From Flammeovirgaceae bacterium (GTDB lineage Bacteria; Bacteroidota; Bacteroidia; Cytophagales; Cyclobacteriaceae), in assembly GCA_003228395.1 (NCBI GenBank), contig QIDJ01000329.1, positions 1 through 10,399 on the forward strand: a stretch of DNA of 10,399 bases, given 5' to 3'. A program made the translations under genes and the position numbers. This document shows positions 1 to 7,483 of this stretch, piece after piece; position 1 is the first letter of the stretch; every line of letters begins with the position of its first letter. The notes under the pieces were generated by a model. It saw nothing but the letters and a program-made list of their open reading frames with translations, had not been told where the DNA came from and did no database searches.

Positions 1-310
1 TTTTAAGCTTTGCCGCATCACCGATTATCACCGCTTTGCCGCCGCCGATATTTAATCCGCTGATGGCCGCTTTGTAAGTCATCCCCCGCGAAAGCCGGAG
101 TACATCGGTAAGCGCTTCCTGCTCGGTGCTGTAATTCCACATTCTTGTACCACCCAGGGCTGGCCCCAGGACGGTATTATGTATGGCTATTAAGGTTTTA
201 AGGCCGGTAGTTTCATCATGGCAAAATACAACTTGCTCATGCCCTTTTTCTGACAGTTTGTCGAATACGGAAACTTCTGCCACTAATTCTGATTCCTGTA
301 TGTCAATCAT
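1..310 (-). CDS. Glu/Leu/Phe/Val family amino acid dehydrogenase (leucine dehydrogenase-like), N-terminal part
   Basis: The first 103 codons of an NAD-dependent amino acid dehydrogenase; the gene continues past the left edge, so the Rossmann domain is not visible. Enzymes of this family reversibly deaminate branched-chain or aromatic amino acids to 2-oxo acids in the cytoplasm. The visible part has the family's substrate domain: the ALGGTR block at residues 51-56, then MTYK with Lys80 and GLNIGGGK with Lys92. These two lysines match the substrate-carboxylate and catalytic lysines (K68 and K80) of Bacillus leucine dehydrogenase, and the spacing between them (12 residues) is the same. The start is an ATG at 310-308, giving the usual short N-terminus. 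The gene is divergent from the ABC exporter gene at 502. Leucine dehydrogenase is the best guess; phenylalanine or valine specificity cannot be excluded from this fragment. Confidence 0.88.
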   Translation of the reverse strand, partial: MIDIQESELVAEVSVFDKLSEKGHEQVVFCHDETTGLKTLIAIHNTVLGPALGGTRMWNYSTEQEALTDVLRLSRGMTYKAAISGLNIGGGKAVIIGDAAKLK

Positions 311-365
311 GATTTATGTAGATATTATTCTTTATTTTTGAGTCCTGCTATAAACGCAATGGTAT

Positions 366-397
366 CAAAAATACTGCATTTGACCGACTATAACAAT
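366..397 (-). promoter_or_regulatory. candidate Bacteroidota-type promoter for the dehydrogenase gene
   Basis: Read on the minus strand, positions 373-366 are TATTTTTG, a perfect match to the Bacteroidota -7 box TAnnTTTG. Twenty bases upstream lies ATTG (397-394), one mismatch from the -33 box TTTG. Transcription would begin near 359, leaving a leader of about 50 nt before the ATG at 310. A second TATTTTTG lies further up at 430-423 but has no -33 partner at the right distance. This rests on motif matching only. Confidence 0.4.
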
Positions 398-462
398 CAA
401 CTTTATTATAACAAAACGATGGCAAAAATAAGTTTACATGAAGATTCAATCGTTTGCAGAAA

Positions 463-470
463 TATCTTTG
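463..470 (+). promoter_or_regulatory. candidate -7 box for the plus-strand ABC exporter gene
   Basis: TATCTTTG at 463-470 matches the Bacteroidota -7 consensus TAnnTTTG exactly, but no TTTG lies 19-21 bases upstream. If it is real, transcription starts near 475-478. This would favour the GTG at 502 over the TTG at 454 as the start of the ABC gene. An alternative, more sigma70-like signal is TTGACC at 380-385 followed after 18 bases by TATTAT at 404-409, which would allow either start. Confidence 0.3.
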
Positions 471-501
471 GAAATTATCAATTCTAATAAAACACTGTTC
501 T

Positions 502-2286
502 GTGAAAGAGCTTTCTTACCTTAATAAATATTTTTTCAAATACAAGTATTATTTTCTTTCCGGAATCCTGTTTATTATAATTTCCAACGTTTTTCAGATT
601 ATTCCGGCACAACTGGTACGCCGGGCGCTTGACCTGGTGATAGAAAATATAGCGCTGTATAAAGGATTTCAGGGCCTTGAAATTCAGAAGACATTTTATG
701 GAATATTTGCAGGCAGCATATTTTTCTATGCCGTTTTAATCCTAATCATGGCATTATTACGGGGAGGTTTCCTGTTTCTTGTGCGTCAGACCCTCATTGT
801 GATGTCGCGTCACATTGAGTATGACCTCAAAAATGAAATATACCATCAATATCAGATACTTCCGCTGAGTTTTTACAGGAAAAACAGTACGGGCGACCTG
901 ATGAACCGAATTTCTGAAGATGTCAGCCGTGTGCGAATGTATCTTGGGCCCTCCATCATGTACGGGCTAAACCTCGTCATTCTCTTTTTGATCCTGATCC
1001 CCTACATGTTTTCAATAAATCCCCGGCTTACATTTTATACGCTTGTACCGCTGCCCGTTCTTTCGATAAGCATTTACTACGTAAATAACATCATCAACAG
1101 AAGGTCGGAGGAAATCCAGAAAAGCCTGTCCGGTCTTTCTACCTTTGTGCAGGAAGCATTTTCAGGTATCCGGGTAATTAAATCATTTGTTCGTGAAAAT
1201 GATATGATTGCTAAATTCGAAGTGTCCAGCGACGGCTACAAGGAAAAGTCGATGAAGCTTACTTCCGTGAATGCCTTGTTTTTTCCGATTATTATGGCGT
1301 TGATCGGATTAAGTACGGTATTGGTTGTATTTGTTGGAGGTAAACAGGTGATAAACGGTACTGCAAGTTTTGGAATTATCGCTGAGTTTATTATTTATGT
1401 AAACCTGCTGACCTGGCCGGTGGCATCACTGGGCTGGGTAACCAGCATCATTCAACGAGCCGCTGCTTCACAGAAGCGCATTAATGAATTTCTTAAAATA
1501 AAACCCGGCTTTTCCTCTGAAAAAGATATCAAGAAGGAAATAAAAGGAGGTGTTACATTTAAAAATGTCTCTTTCGTTTATCCAGATACTGGCATTAAAG
1601 CGCTTACTGATGTGTCATTTTCGCTGAAACCGGGAGAATCACTTGCCGTTATCGGTACCACCGGCTCAGGCAAAAGTACGATTGCCAACCTGCTATGCCG
1701 AATGTATGACCCAACTTCAGGAACCATCCTGATCGATGATACGGGGTTGAAGGACCTGGACCTTTCCGCTTACAGGAGCCAACTCGGATATGTACCGCAG
1801 GATGTTTTCCTCTTTTCTGATTCCCTTTACAATAACATCTCTTTTGGCTCATTAAACCTTGACAGTGAAGAAATTATACAGGCTGCCAGGGATGCCGACC
1901 TTTATGACAATGTACAGCAGTTTCCGGATGGGCTTAACACCCGCATAGGCGAAAGAGGCATAACCCTGTCAGGGGGGCAGAAACAACGCGTATCCATAGC
2001 CCGTGCCATTACACGAAAACCCCGGATTCTGATTCTTGATGATGCGTTATCTGCCGTGGACACCAAAACGGAAAATACCATACTGGAAAGTATGAAAAAG
2101 ATCATGAAAAACCGGACCACCATCATCATATCGCATCGCATATCCTCGGCCAAGCTGGCAAACAAGATTATTGTTTTACACGATGGAAGAATTATTCAAA
2201 AGGGTACCAACGAATCATTACTGGCACAGGAAGGAGCCTATAAGGAACTTTATGAGAAGCAACTACTTGCTGAGGAGATACTCTGA
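502..2286 (+). CDS. ABC exporter half-transporter (permease fused to ATPase), degenerate-site subunit type
   Basis: An inner-membrane ABC exporter subunit of about 594 residues with a six-helix transmembrane domain (about residues 1-330) fused to an ATPase domain. Visible motifs, numbered from the GTG at 502, are Walker A GTTGSGKST at 385-393, a Q-loop in YVPQDVF, signature LSGGQ at 489-493, Walker B ILILD ending at Asp513, and H-loop His545. The residue after Walker B is Asp514 (LDDALSAVD), where active ATPases have Glu. This is the mark of the degenerate-site subunit of heterodimeric exporters such as BmrC, TmrB and TM287. The open frame extends back to a TTG at 454. I chose GTG 502 because VKELSYLNKYF is where relatives normally begin and because a -7 box lies between the two. 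The likely partner is the half-transporter at 3655-5424, which has the complementary motif set. Substrate is unknown; drugs or lipids are typical. The stop lies 11 bp from the convergent gene. Confidence 0.92.
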   Translation: MKELSYLNKYFFKYKYYFLSGILFIIISNVFQIIPAQLVRRALDLVIENIALYKGFQGLEIQKTFYGIFAGSIFFYAVLILIMALLRGGFLFLVRQTLIVMSRHIEYDLKNEIYHQYQILPLSFYRKNSTGDLMNRISEDVSRVRMYLGPSIMYGLNLVILFLILIPYMFSINPRLTFYTLVPLPVLSISIYYVNNIINRRSEEIQKSLSGLSTFVQEAFSGIRVIKSFVRENDMIAKFEVSSDGYKEKSMKLTSVNALFFPIIMALIGLSTVLVVFVGGKQVINGTASFGIIAEFIIYVNLLTWPVASLGWVTSIIQRAAASQKRINEFLKIKPGFSSEKDIKKEIKGGVTFKNVSFVYPDTGIKALTDVSFSLKPGESLAVIGTTGSGKSTIANLLCRMYDPTSGTILIDDTGLKDLDLSAYRSQLGYVPQDVFLFSDSLYNNISFGSLNLDSEEIIQAARDADLYDNVQQFPDGLNTRIGERGITLSGGQKQRVSIARAITRKPRILILDDALSAVDTKTENTILESMKKIMKNRTTIIISHRISSAKLANKIIVLHDGRIIQKGTNESLLAQEGAYKELYEKQLLAEEIL

Positions 2287-2297
2287 ACGGTCACAGG

Positions 2298-2828
2298 TTA
2301 CCTGGCAGGAAAATCAATCACCAGTTGACGTTCACCCATGTATTGCTCGATAGAATAATCACTGAGTGTCAGATTATGCTGTTTTGCCACGCGGTTCGCG
2401 CCTTTAAAAATTGTTGCCGGAGCAGGCATCACAATGTTATGCGCATGAATGGTGGCCCGCACAACTTTTGATGCACGGATAGTGAAAATTTCAAATCCTT
2501 CCGGAACATCATTACCTTCATTATCAACTAAAACACCAATGGTATATGTTACCGTCCCCTCGTATTCATCATAGTTGTCATTATAATTCACGATTACCAA
2601 GGTTCCATGGACCTGGCCATTTTTGATCAGCTTCTTTACAGCTGTAAATATTTTTTCAAATTCAAGGTCGTTGTATTTTCCTTCTAGGTTTTGCCCGATT
2701 ATGGTGTATGCTCCCTCTAATTCTTTCACCGAATAATCAACCTGATTGAACCCCCCGAGGTAATAGTAAAAAATAGTTAAACCAGGAAGCAGCACACCAA
2801 AAAGTATAAGCAACGCTTTTCTACTCAT
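2298..2828 (-). CDS. membrane-anchored GyrI-like domain protein (hypothetical)
   Basis: A 176-residue protein with one N-terminal hydrophobic segment at about residues 4-26, best read as a membrane anchor or uncleaved signal. The soluble part resembles the GyrI-like (SOUL/effector-binding) fold: an early segment on the pattern YTIIGQNLEGKY, a central strand pair around GVLVDNEGNDVPEGFEIFTI, and a C-terminal strand MGERQLVIDFPA. Proteins of this shape are common and uncharacterised in Bacteroidota. The GyrI fold binds small molecules or partner proteins, but no specific ligand can be read here. The ATG at 2828-2826 lies 12 bp after the stop of the beta-barrel gene, so the two are probably co-transcribed. 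The family assignment comes from sequence pattern only and is moderately sure; the coding call is firmer. Confidence 0.8.
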   Translation of the reverse strand: MSRKALLILFGVLLPGLTIFYYYLGGFNQVDYSVKELEGAYTIIGQNLEGKYNDLEFEKIFTAVKKLIKNGQVHGTLVIVNYNDNYDEYEGTVTYTIGVLVDNEGNDVPEGFEIFTIRASKVVRATIHAHNIVMPAPATIFKGANRVAKQHNLTLSDYSIEQYMGERQLVIDFPAR

Positions 2829-2840
2829 TGTTCTTCCCGG

Positions 2841-3560
2841 CTAAAACACATAGCGGATGCCGATTCCACCCTGAAAACGGCGCCATTGCTGCTCCGGATC
2901 GAAGTTATAAAACAGGCCTCCTTCGAGAAATGCAGAAATCGGAAAATTGAAATTTGCATATTCCAGCCCAAATACAAATTCCGGTCCCATGGGTTGAAAT
3001 GACAGAGCGGTCTGAGCAGTCCTGATCGTTTCCGGAGGCACCGTTCGTACTTTTAGATAGTCATACTTTACATCCGCAAACTGAACCTGCCAGCCGACGC
3101 CGACATATAAATCAAGTCCTTTCAGCACCCGGGGGCCCTCTTTATAATAGAACACTTTGGCTGAAAATACATTTTGGTTCAATACATTATGTCCCTGATA
3201 CACAAAAACCGTATCACCGACTGGAGGAAATGCATTTTCAAACCGGTCTTTATGCAGGTTGCTGTAAAGTCCGCTGGCTGCTTTACCAAAATCAATTCCT
3301 AAGGCAAAATTTTTGGACGCATAAAATTTATAGGTAATGGCAAAGGGATCTCCGATTTTGAAACCAATTCCCTGATATGGATACTCACTAAGATGAAAAA
3401 TGGGGCAAATAACCGCCATTTTTTTATTTTTCTTGAACTTAACACTGCTGTAATTCTTGACCTTATTATTTTTTCGCGTAATATCTGACCGTTGCCCGTA
3501 AGCAATCAGCGAAACACAAACCATGAAAAAACAAGCCACTAAATACCTGATTACGGCCAT
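2841..3560 (-). CDS. secreted outer-membrane beta-barrel protein (hypothetical)
   Basis: A 239-residue protein with a Sec signal peptide: Arg5, then a hydrophobic core at about residues 6-20, with likely cleavage after Gly22 in IAYG-QR. After a basic stretch (about residues 29-48) the chain has alternating hydrophobic/aromatic segments typical of beta-strands, such as FAITYKFYA, FALGIDFG, LDLYVGVGWQV and PEFVFGLEYANFNF. It ends in GIGIRYVF with a C-terminal Phe, the signal recognised by the BAM machinery. The size suggests a barrel of about 8-10 strands. I do not recognise a named family or substrate. The gene sits between the second ABC half-transporter (94 bp upstream) and the GyrI-like gene (12 bp downstream) on the same strand. 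Confidence 0.85.
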   Translation of the reverse strand: MAVIRYLVACFFMVCVSLIAYGQRSDITRKNNKVKNYSSVKFKKNKKMAVICPIFHLSEYPYQGIGFKIGDPFAITYKFYASKNFALGIDFGKAASGLYSNLHKDRFENAFPPVGDTVFVYQGHNVLNQNVFSAKVFYYKEGPRVLKGLDLYVGVGWQVQFADVKYDYLKVRTVPPETIRTAQTALSFQPMGPEFVFGLEYANFNFPISAFLEGGLFYNFDPEQQWRRFQGGIGIRYVF

Positions 3561-3580
3561 TAAGGAACAATTTAGTACGA

Positions 3581-3610
3581 TACAATATTAAAAAATTGTG
3601 GAATATTGTA
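3581..3610. repeat. 9-bp perfect inverted repeat between the ABC and beta-barrel genes
   Basis: TACAATATT at 3581-3589 and AATATTGTA at 3602-3610 are exact reverse complements separated by 12 bases. The repeat lies 45 bp after the stop of the upstream ABC gene and 20 bp before the start of the beta-barrel gene. With only A/T-rich pairs and no following T-run it is a poor intrinsic terminator. An operator near the beta-barrel promoter is at least as likely. The left arm, read on the minus strand, also contains TAATATTG (3590-3583), one mismatch from the Bacteroidota -7 box. Confidence 0.45.
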
Positions 3611-3654
3611 ATGAAATACAGATTTCACGGTAAAAATAGTAAAAATACTCTCTA

Positions 3655-5424
3655 TTAGCTTGCTTCTCTGTATTGCATTCGATGAAGTTGTGCATAAAAT
3701 CCATTTTTATCAAGGAGTTCCTGATGCGTTCCTGCCTCTTTTACCTCACCCTTATCCAGTACAATGATCTTATCTGCTTTTTGGATTGTGGAGAGCCGGT
3801 GCGCGATCACAATGGAAGTCCGGCCTTGCATCAGTTTTTCAATTGCTTCCTGTATCATTTCCTCGGTTTCCGTATCCACTGAGCTTGTGGCTTCGTCGAG
3901 AATGATAATCTGCGGATCATATACCATCGCTCTGACAAATGAAATGATCTGTCGCTGGCCTACCGAAAGCGTTGCACCCCTCTCCATCACATTATAATCG
4001 AGCCCTCCGGGCAACCGTTCAATAAACTTCCCCGCACCCACTAAATCTGCTGCATGCATAATCTGCTCGTCCGTGATCTCCGGATTACCCAGGGTAATAT
4101 TTTGTCTGATGCTATCAGAAAACAAAAATACGTCCTGTAATACGAGGCCGATATTATCTCTCAGCGATTTGAGGTCATACTCGTAGATTTCCACTCCATC
4201 CACCGTGATGCTACCCCTGTTTATCTCATAAAACCTGTTCAGCAGGTTTATGATAGAGGATTTGCCAGCGCCTGTAGCACCAACAAATGCAATCGTCTCC
4301 CCTTTTTTTGCGTTGAAAGAAATGTTTTTAAGTACATAATCTGCCTCGTTGTAAGCAAACCAAACCTGCCTGAATTCCACTTCCCCTTTTAACTTCCCGA
4401 TTACGATGTTTCCATTATCGGGTGTATGCTCATCATTATCAAGAATCTGAATAATTCTGCTGGTGCTTACAATCCCCATTTGTAGTGTATTGAAACGGTC
4501 AGCAATAAGCCGGATAGGCCTGAAAAACATCTGGATATACATGATAAAGGCAACAAGCATGCCGAGTGTAATGCCTGTTTCATCCATATTAATAACCCCT
4601 TTTGCACCTACCCATATTAACAATCCTACACCGATGGCGCCTATTACTTCAGTAACAGGGAAATAAATAGCGTAATACAGCACAGACCTGATATTTGCCC
4701 GGCGGTGATCTTTATTTATCTCCTTGAATTTCTCCATCTCCCGGTCTTCGCTGTTGAATACCTGAACGATCGACATACCCGTAATATGTTCCTGTACAAA
4801 TGCATTTAGATTAGCTACTGCATTGCGAACATTCGTAAAAGATACCTTGATTTTTTCTTTGAATATATAGGTGCTTATTACCAGAACCGGAAAGGTGGCA
4901 AGACTGATCAGCGCAAGTCGCCAGTCGGTGTAAAACATAATAGCAAGGATAAATATCAACTGTAAAAGATCTCCCAGCATGGCTGCAAGCCCCTGGCTAA
5001 ACACTTCCGACAGCGTTTCGATATCGGAAACCACACGTGTCACCAGCTTACCGATAGGTGTATTATCAAAGAATTTTAGCCGTAAATGACTGAGATGGTC
5101 AAAAAGTTTTATACGAATATCATGAATGGCGCTTTGCCCCAGCCATCCTGACAAATAGGTATGTGCATATTGAATAAAAGCCTGTACAATAAGTAGCCCG
5201 ATGAGTAGCAATACCATATTGATCAATCCATTGTAATCTCCACTAACAACAAATTTGTCAAGCGTTATTTGTATGATATACGGCCTTGCCGGAGCTAAAA
5301 CGGCCAAAAACAAGGTTAGAACTACGAGCAGAATAAAATATCCTTTGTACGGCTTCACAAACCTGAAAAGCCGTTTAAGGACTTCAAAATCCATGATTCT
5401 GCCGCTAATTTCCGGTTTATCCAA
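3655..5424 (-). CDS. ABC exporter half-transporter (permease fused to ATPase), consensus-site subunit type
   Basis: A 589-residue inner-membrane ABC exporter subunit with an N-terminal six-helix transmembrane domain (about residues 25-325) and a C-terminal ATPase. Motifs are Walker A GATGAGKSS at 382-390, Q-loop LVLQDVF, signature LSVGQ at 486-490 (Gly replaced by Val), Walker B IIILD ending at Asp510, catalytic Glu511, and H-loop His542. The altered signature with an intact Glu is the reverse of the half-transporter at 502-2286 and matches the BmrD/LmrD-type partner. The region FFDNTPIGKLVTRVVSDIE is also typical of that branch. The start is TTG at 5424; an in-frame TAA lies five codons upstream, so nothing longer is possible. 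The only later alternative is the ATG at codon 11 (5394). TTG is preferred because relatives share the KPEISGRIMDFEVLKRLF segment. The gene follows truA by 62 bp on the same strand. Substrate is unknown. Confidence 0.93.
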   Translation of the reverse strand: MDKPEISGRIMDFEVLKRLFRFVKPYKGYFILLVVLTLFLAVLAPARPYIIQITLDKFVVSGDYNGLINMVLLLIGLLIVQAFIQYAHTYLSGWLGQSAIHDIRIKLFDHLSHLRLKFFDNTPIGKLVTRVVSDIETLSEVFSQGLAAMLGDLLQLIFILAIMFYTDWRLALISLATFPVLVISTYIFKEKIKVSFTNVRNAVANLNAFVQEHITGMSIVQVFNSEDREMEKFKEINKDHRRANIRSVLYYAIYFPVTEVIGAIGVGLLIWVGAKGVINMDETGITLGMLVAFIMYIQMFFRPIRLIADRFNTLQMGIVSTSRIIQILDNDEHTPDNGNIVIGKLKGEVEFRQVWFAYNEADYVLKNISFNAKKGETIAFVGATGAGKSSIINLLNRFYEINRGSITVDGVEIYEYDLKSLRDNIGLVLQDVFLFSDSIRQNITLGNPEITDEQIMHAADLVGAGKFIERLPGGLDYNVMERGATLSVGQRQIISFVRAMVYDPQIIILDEATSSVDTETEEMIQEAIEKLMQGRTSIVIAHRLSTIQKADKIIVLDKGEVKEAGTHQELLDKNGFYAQLHRMQYREAS

Positions 5425-5486
5425 TTTTATTGCTATTTATACTGTTATTTATTGCAATATTATAGTAATCCTGATGATAACGATTA

Positions 5487-6233
5487 TCAGGTAATAAATA
5501 TTTCACGTGGATAACTCACTTCTGTTAGGCTTAATCCATTAGCCGGAACTGATCTGCCGGCAGTTTTACGGTCTCCACTTTGTAGAATCGCATGCATATC
5601 ATCTGCCTTTTTATTCCCTGTTCCGATGTCGAGCAGGGTGCCCGTAATAGCCCGTACCATGCCTCGCAAAAACCGGTTGGCAGATATCCTGAAGATCAGA
5701 ATATCATTTTTTGTATTCCACGTTGCCTCAAAAACTTCACAAATAAAATGATTTACATCGGTCTTGATTTTACTGAAGGATTTAAAATCTCGTTCTCCTG
5801 TAAGTATAGAAGCTGCTTCATTCATAATTTCAATATCCAGTGATTTGGTGAAACGATACGCTACAGCCTCAAGAAAAGGGTCTTTGTGACTAATAATCCA
5901 ATATTCATACGTCCGCCTGGTGGCATCGAACCGTGCATGCGCTGCTAATGTAACTTCTCTGATTGACCTAATGCTAATATCGCCAGGAAGGAATGCGTTA
6001 AGTCGGTTCATCAATTGAAGGGCATTTACTTTCTGTACAATATCCACATGAAAATACTGCTGACGCGCATGAACTCCTGTATCGGTCCGGCCACTTCCTG
6101 TAATCGTTACATTTTCTTTCAGGATAGTCGAAAGCTTATCTGTAAGAACCTGTTGGATCGAAACAGCATTTTTCTGTATCTGCCAGCCATGATAATTTGT
6201 GCCTTTATACGCTATTTCAAAAAAATATCTCAA
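5487..6233 (-). CDS. truA: tRNA pseudouridine(38-40) synthase TruA
   Basis: TruA converts uridines 38, 39 and 40 in the anticodon stem-loop of many tRNAs to pseudouridine in the cytoplasm. The protein has 248 residues, within the usual family length. It shows the opening motif YFFEIAYKGTNYHGWQ, the catalytic motif GRTDTGVHA with the nucleophile Asp51, the RRTYEYW motif with Tyr109, and the late FLRGMVR block. The start codon is TTG at 6233-6231. An in-frame TGA lies three codons upstream and the protein begins at the normal family position, so TTG is the only reasonable start. An ATG at 6243 is in another frame and reaches a stop after eight codons. It lies 31 bp after the thiolase gene and 62 bp before the ABC gene, suggesting co-transcription. 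Confidence 0.96.
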   Translation of the reverse strand: MRYFFEIAYKGTNYHGWQIQKNAVSIQQVLTDKLSTILKENVTITGSGRTDTGVHARQQYFHVDIVQKVNALQLMNRLNAFLPGDISIRSIREVTLAAHARFDATRRTYEYWIISHKDPFLEAVAYRFTKSLDIEIMNEAASILTGERDFKSFSKIKTDVNHFICEVFEATWNTKNDILIFRISANRFLRGMVRAITGTLLDIGTGNKKADDMHAILQSGDRKTAGRSVPANGLSLTEVSYPREIFIT

Positions 6234-6264
6234 AACAACTCATTTGGAATCCAAAGATGAACCA

Positions 6265-7464
6265 TCAGCATTTTTCATAAATTACCGCAGCGCCCTGTCC
6301 TACCCCAATGCACATAGTTGCTAATCCGTATTTTACTTCACTCCTTCGCTTCATTTCGTGCAGTAATGTTGCCGTTATCCGTGCGCCACTGCAACCCAGC
6401 GGGTGCCCAAGGGCAATGGCTCCCCCGTTTACATTTACAATATCCTTATCCAATTCAAGATCTCTGATGCACGCAACAGACTGGGCGGCAAATGCTTCAT
6501 TTAATTCAATAAGACCAATATCGTTTATTTTTAGTCCTGCCCGCTGAAGCGCTTTTTTAGTAGCAGGCACCGGTCCCACACCCATGCAGTCGGGGTGTAC
6601 GCCGGCTATGGCCATGGAGACTACGCGTACCATAGGAGTCAAATCATAATTTTTCATCGTATCTTCTGATACGATCAGGCAGGCTGCAGCTCCATCGTTA
6701 ATACCCGACGAATTACCTGCAGTTACCGTACCTCCCTCCCTGAAAGCAGGCTTTAGTGACGCCAGTTTTTCCGGTGAAGTAAGCCTGGGGTGTTCATCTT
6801 TTTCAAATTTAACCGGGTCCGATTTTCGTTGCGGAATCATTACCGGCTCAATTTCATCATCAAACTTTCCTGATTCGAACGCCGCCTGGTATTTCAACTG
6901 CGAATAGTGGGCAAACGCATCCTGCTCTTCACGTGAAATCTTCCATTTTTCAGCTACATTTTCAGCTGTCTCACCCATCACATACGGATAATACATCTTT
7001 TCCAACTCCGTATTCAGCAACCTCCATCCTATGGTAGTGTCAAACATGGATGCCTGCCTTGCATAAGCTGTTTCCGATTTTGGCACTACAAATGGCGCCC
7101 GGCTCATGCTTTCGGCGCCACCTGCAATGTATGCTTTCCCTTCCCCGACCATCACTGCCCTGGAAGCATCCATAATAGCCTGCAACCCGGACGCACATAA
7201 CCTGTTTACAGTTATGCCTCCTGTTTCTACAGGTAGTCCTGCCAGCAGTAAGGCCATTCTCGCTACATTCCGGTTATCTTCGCCAGCCTGATTTGCCGCC
7301 CCGAAAATTACATCTTCAATGATCTCATCCGGTAGTCCGGCACTGCGAATTACAATTTGCCTGATTACATGCGCTGCAAGATCATCGGGTCGAATAGTTG
7401 CAAGCGCTCCGCCGTATTTCCCGATTGGCGTTCGTAAAATATCAATAATAAATGCCGATTCCAT
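6265..7464 (-). CDS. acetyl-CoA C-acyltransferase (thiolase), 3-oxoadipyl-CoA thiolase (PcaF/PaaJ)-like
   Basis: A 399-residue degradative-type thiolase that cleaves 3-oxoacyl-CoA with CoA to acetyl-CoA and a shortened acyl-CoA. Residues seen are nucleophile Cys90 in NRLCASG, the NEAFA motif, His354 in GHPLGCSG, and Cys385 in CIGVGQG. Long stretches recall the 3-oxoadipyl-CoA thiolases PcaF and PaaJ: RTPIGKYGGAL at the N-terminus, ANQAGEDNRNVARMALLLAGLP, SRAPFV, and FDTTIGWR. No other gene of the beta-ketoadipate or phenylacetate pathways is nearby, so a general role in fatty acid or amino acid breakdown is equally possible and no symbol is given. The open frame continues upstream to an ATG at 7524, but those 20 extra residues (MCLKNMIFECKQ...) are not thiolase-like. 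The ATG at 7464 gives the standard N-terminus MESAFIIDILRTPIG. It heads the minus-strand series and is divergent from the DUF4293 gene. Confidence 0.93.
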   Translation of the reverse strand: MESAFIIDILRTPIGKYGGALATIRPDDLAAHVIRQIVIRSAGLPDEIIEDVIFGAANQAGEDNRNVARMALLLAGLPVETGGITVNRLCASGLQAIMDASRAVMVGEGKAYIAGGAESMSRAPFVVPKSETAYARQASMFDTTIGWRLLNTELEKMYYPYVMGETAENVAEKWKISREEQDAFAHYSQLKYQAAFESGKFDDEIEPVMIPQRKSDPVKFEKDEHPRLTSPEKLASLKPAFREGGTVTAGNSSGINDGAAACLIVSEDTMKNYDLTPMVRVVSMAIAGVHPDCMGVGPVPATKKALQRAGLKINDIGLIELNEAFAAQSVACIRDLELDKDIVNVNGGAIALGHPLGCSGARITATLLHEMKRRSEVKYGLATMCIGVGQGAAVIYEKC

Positions 7465-7483
7465 CTTGTTTCCTGACTTAAAT

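Noticed and set aside
454..501. Extension of the plus-strand ABC protein by 16 residues using TTG at 454
   Set aside because: The extra residues do not look like the family N-terminus and a perfect -7 box lies inside this stretch. Not fully excluded.
438..524. Small plus-strand frame of 28 codons starting with ATG just before the ABC gene
   Set aside because: It overlaps both possible ABC starts in another frame, has no family resemblance, and begins upstream of the likely -7 box at 463-470. Probably chance.
2294..2304. Palindrome CAGGT-T-ACCTG in the convergent gap, considered as a bidirectional terminator
   Set aside because: The centre is one base, so it cannot form a hairpin with a proper loop, and no T-runs flank it.
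5470..5491. Inverted repeat CCTGAT...ATCAGG at the truA stop codon, considered as a terminator
   Set aside because: Only six clean pairs, overlapping the end of the coding region, with no T-run after it on the minus strand. Too weak to list.
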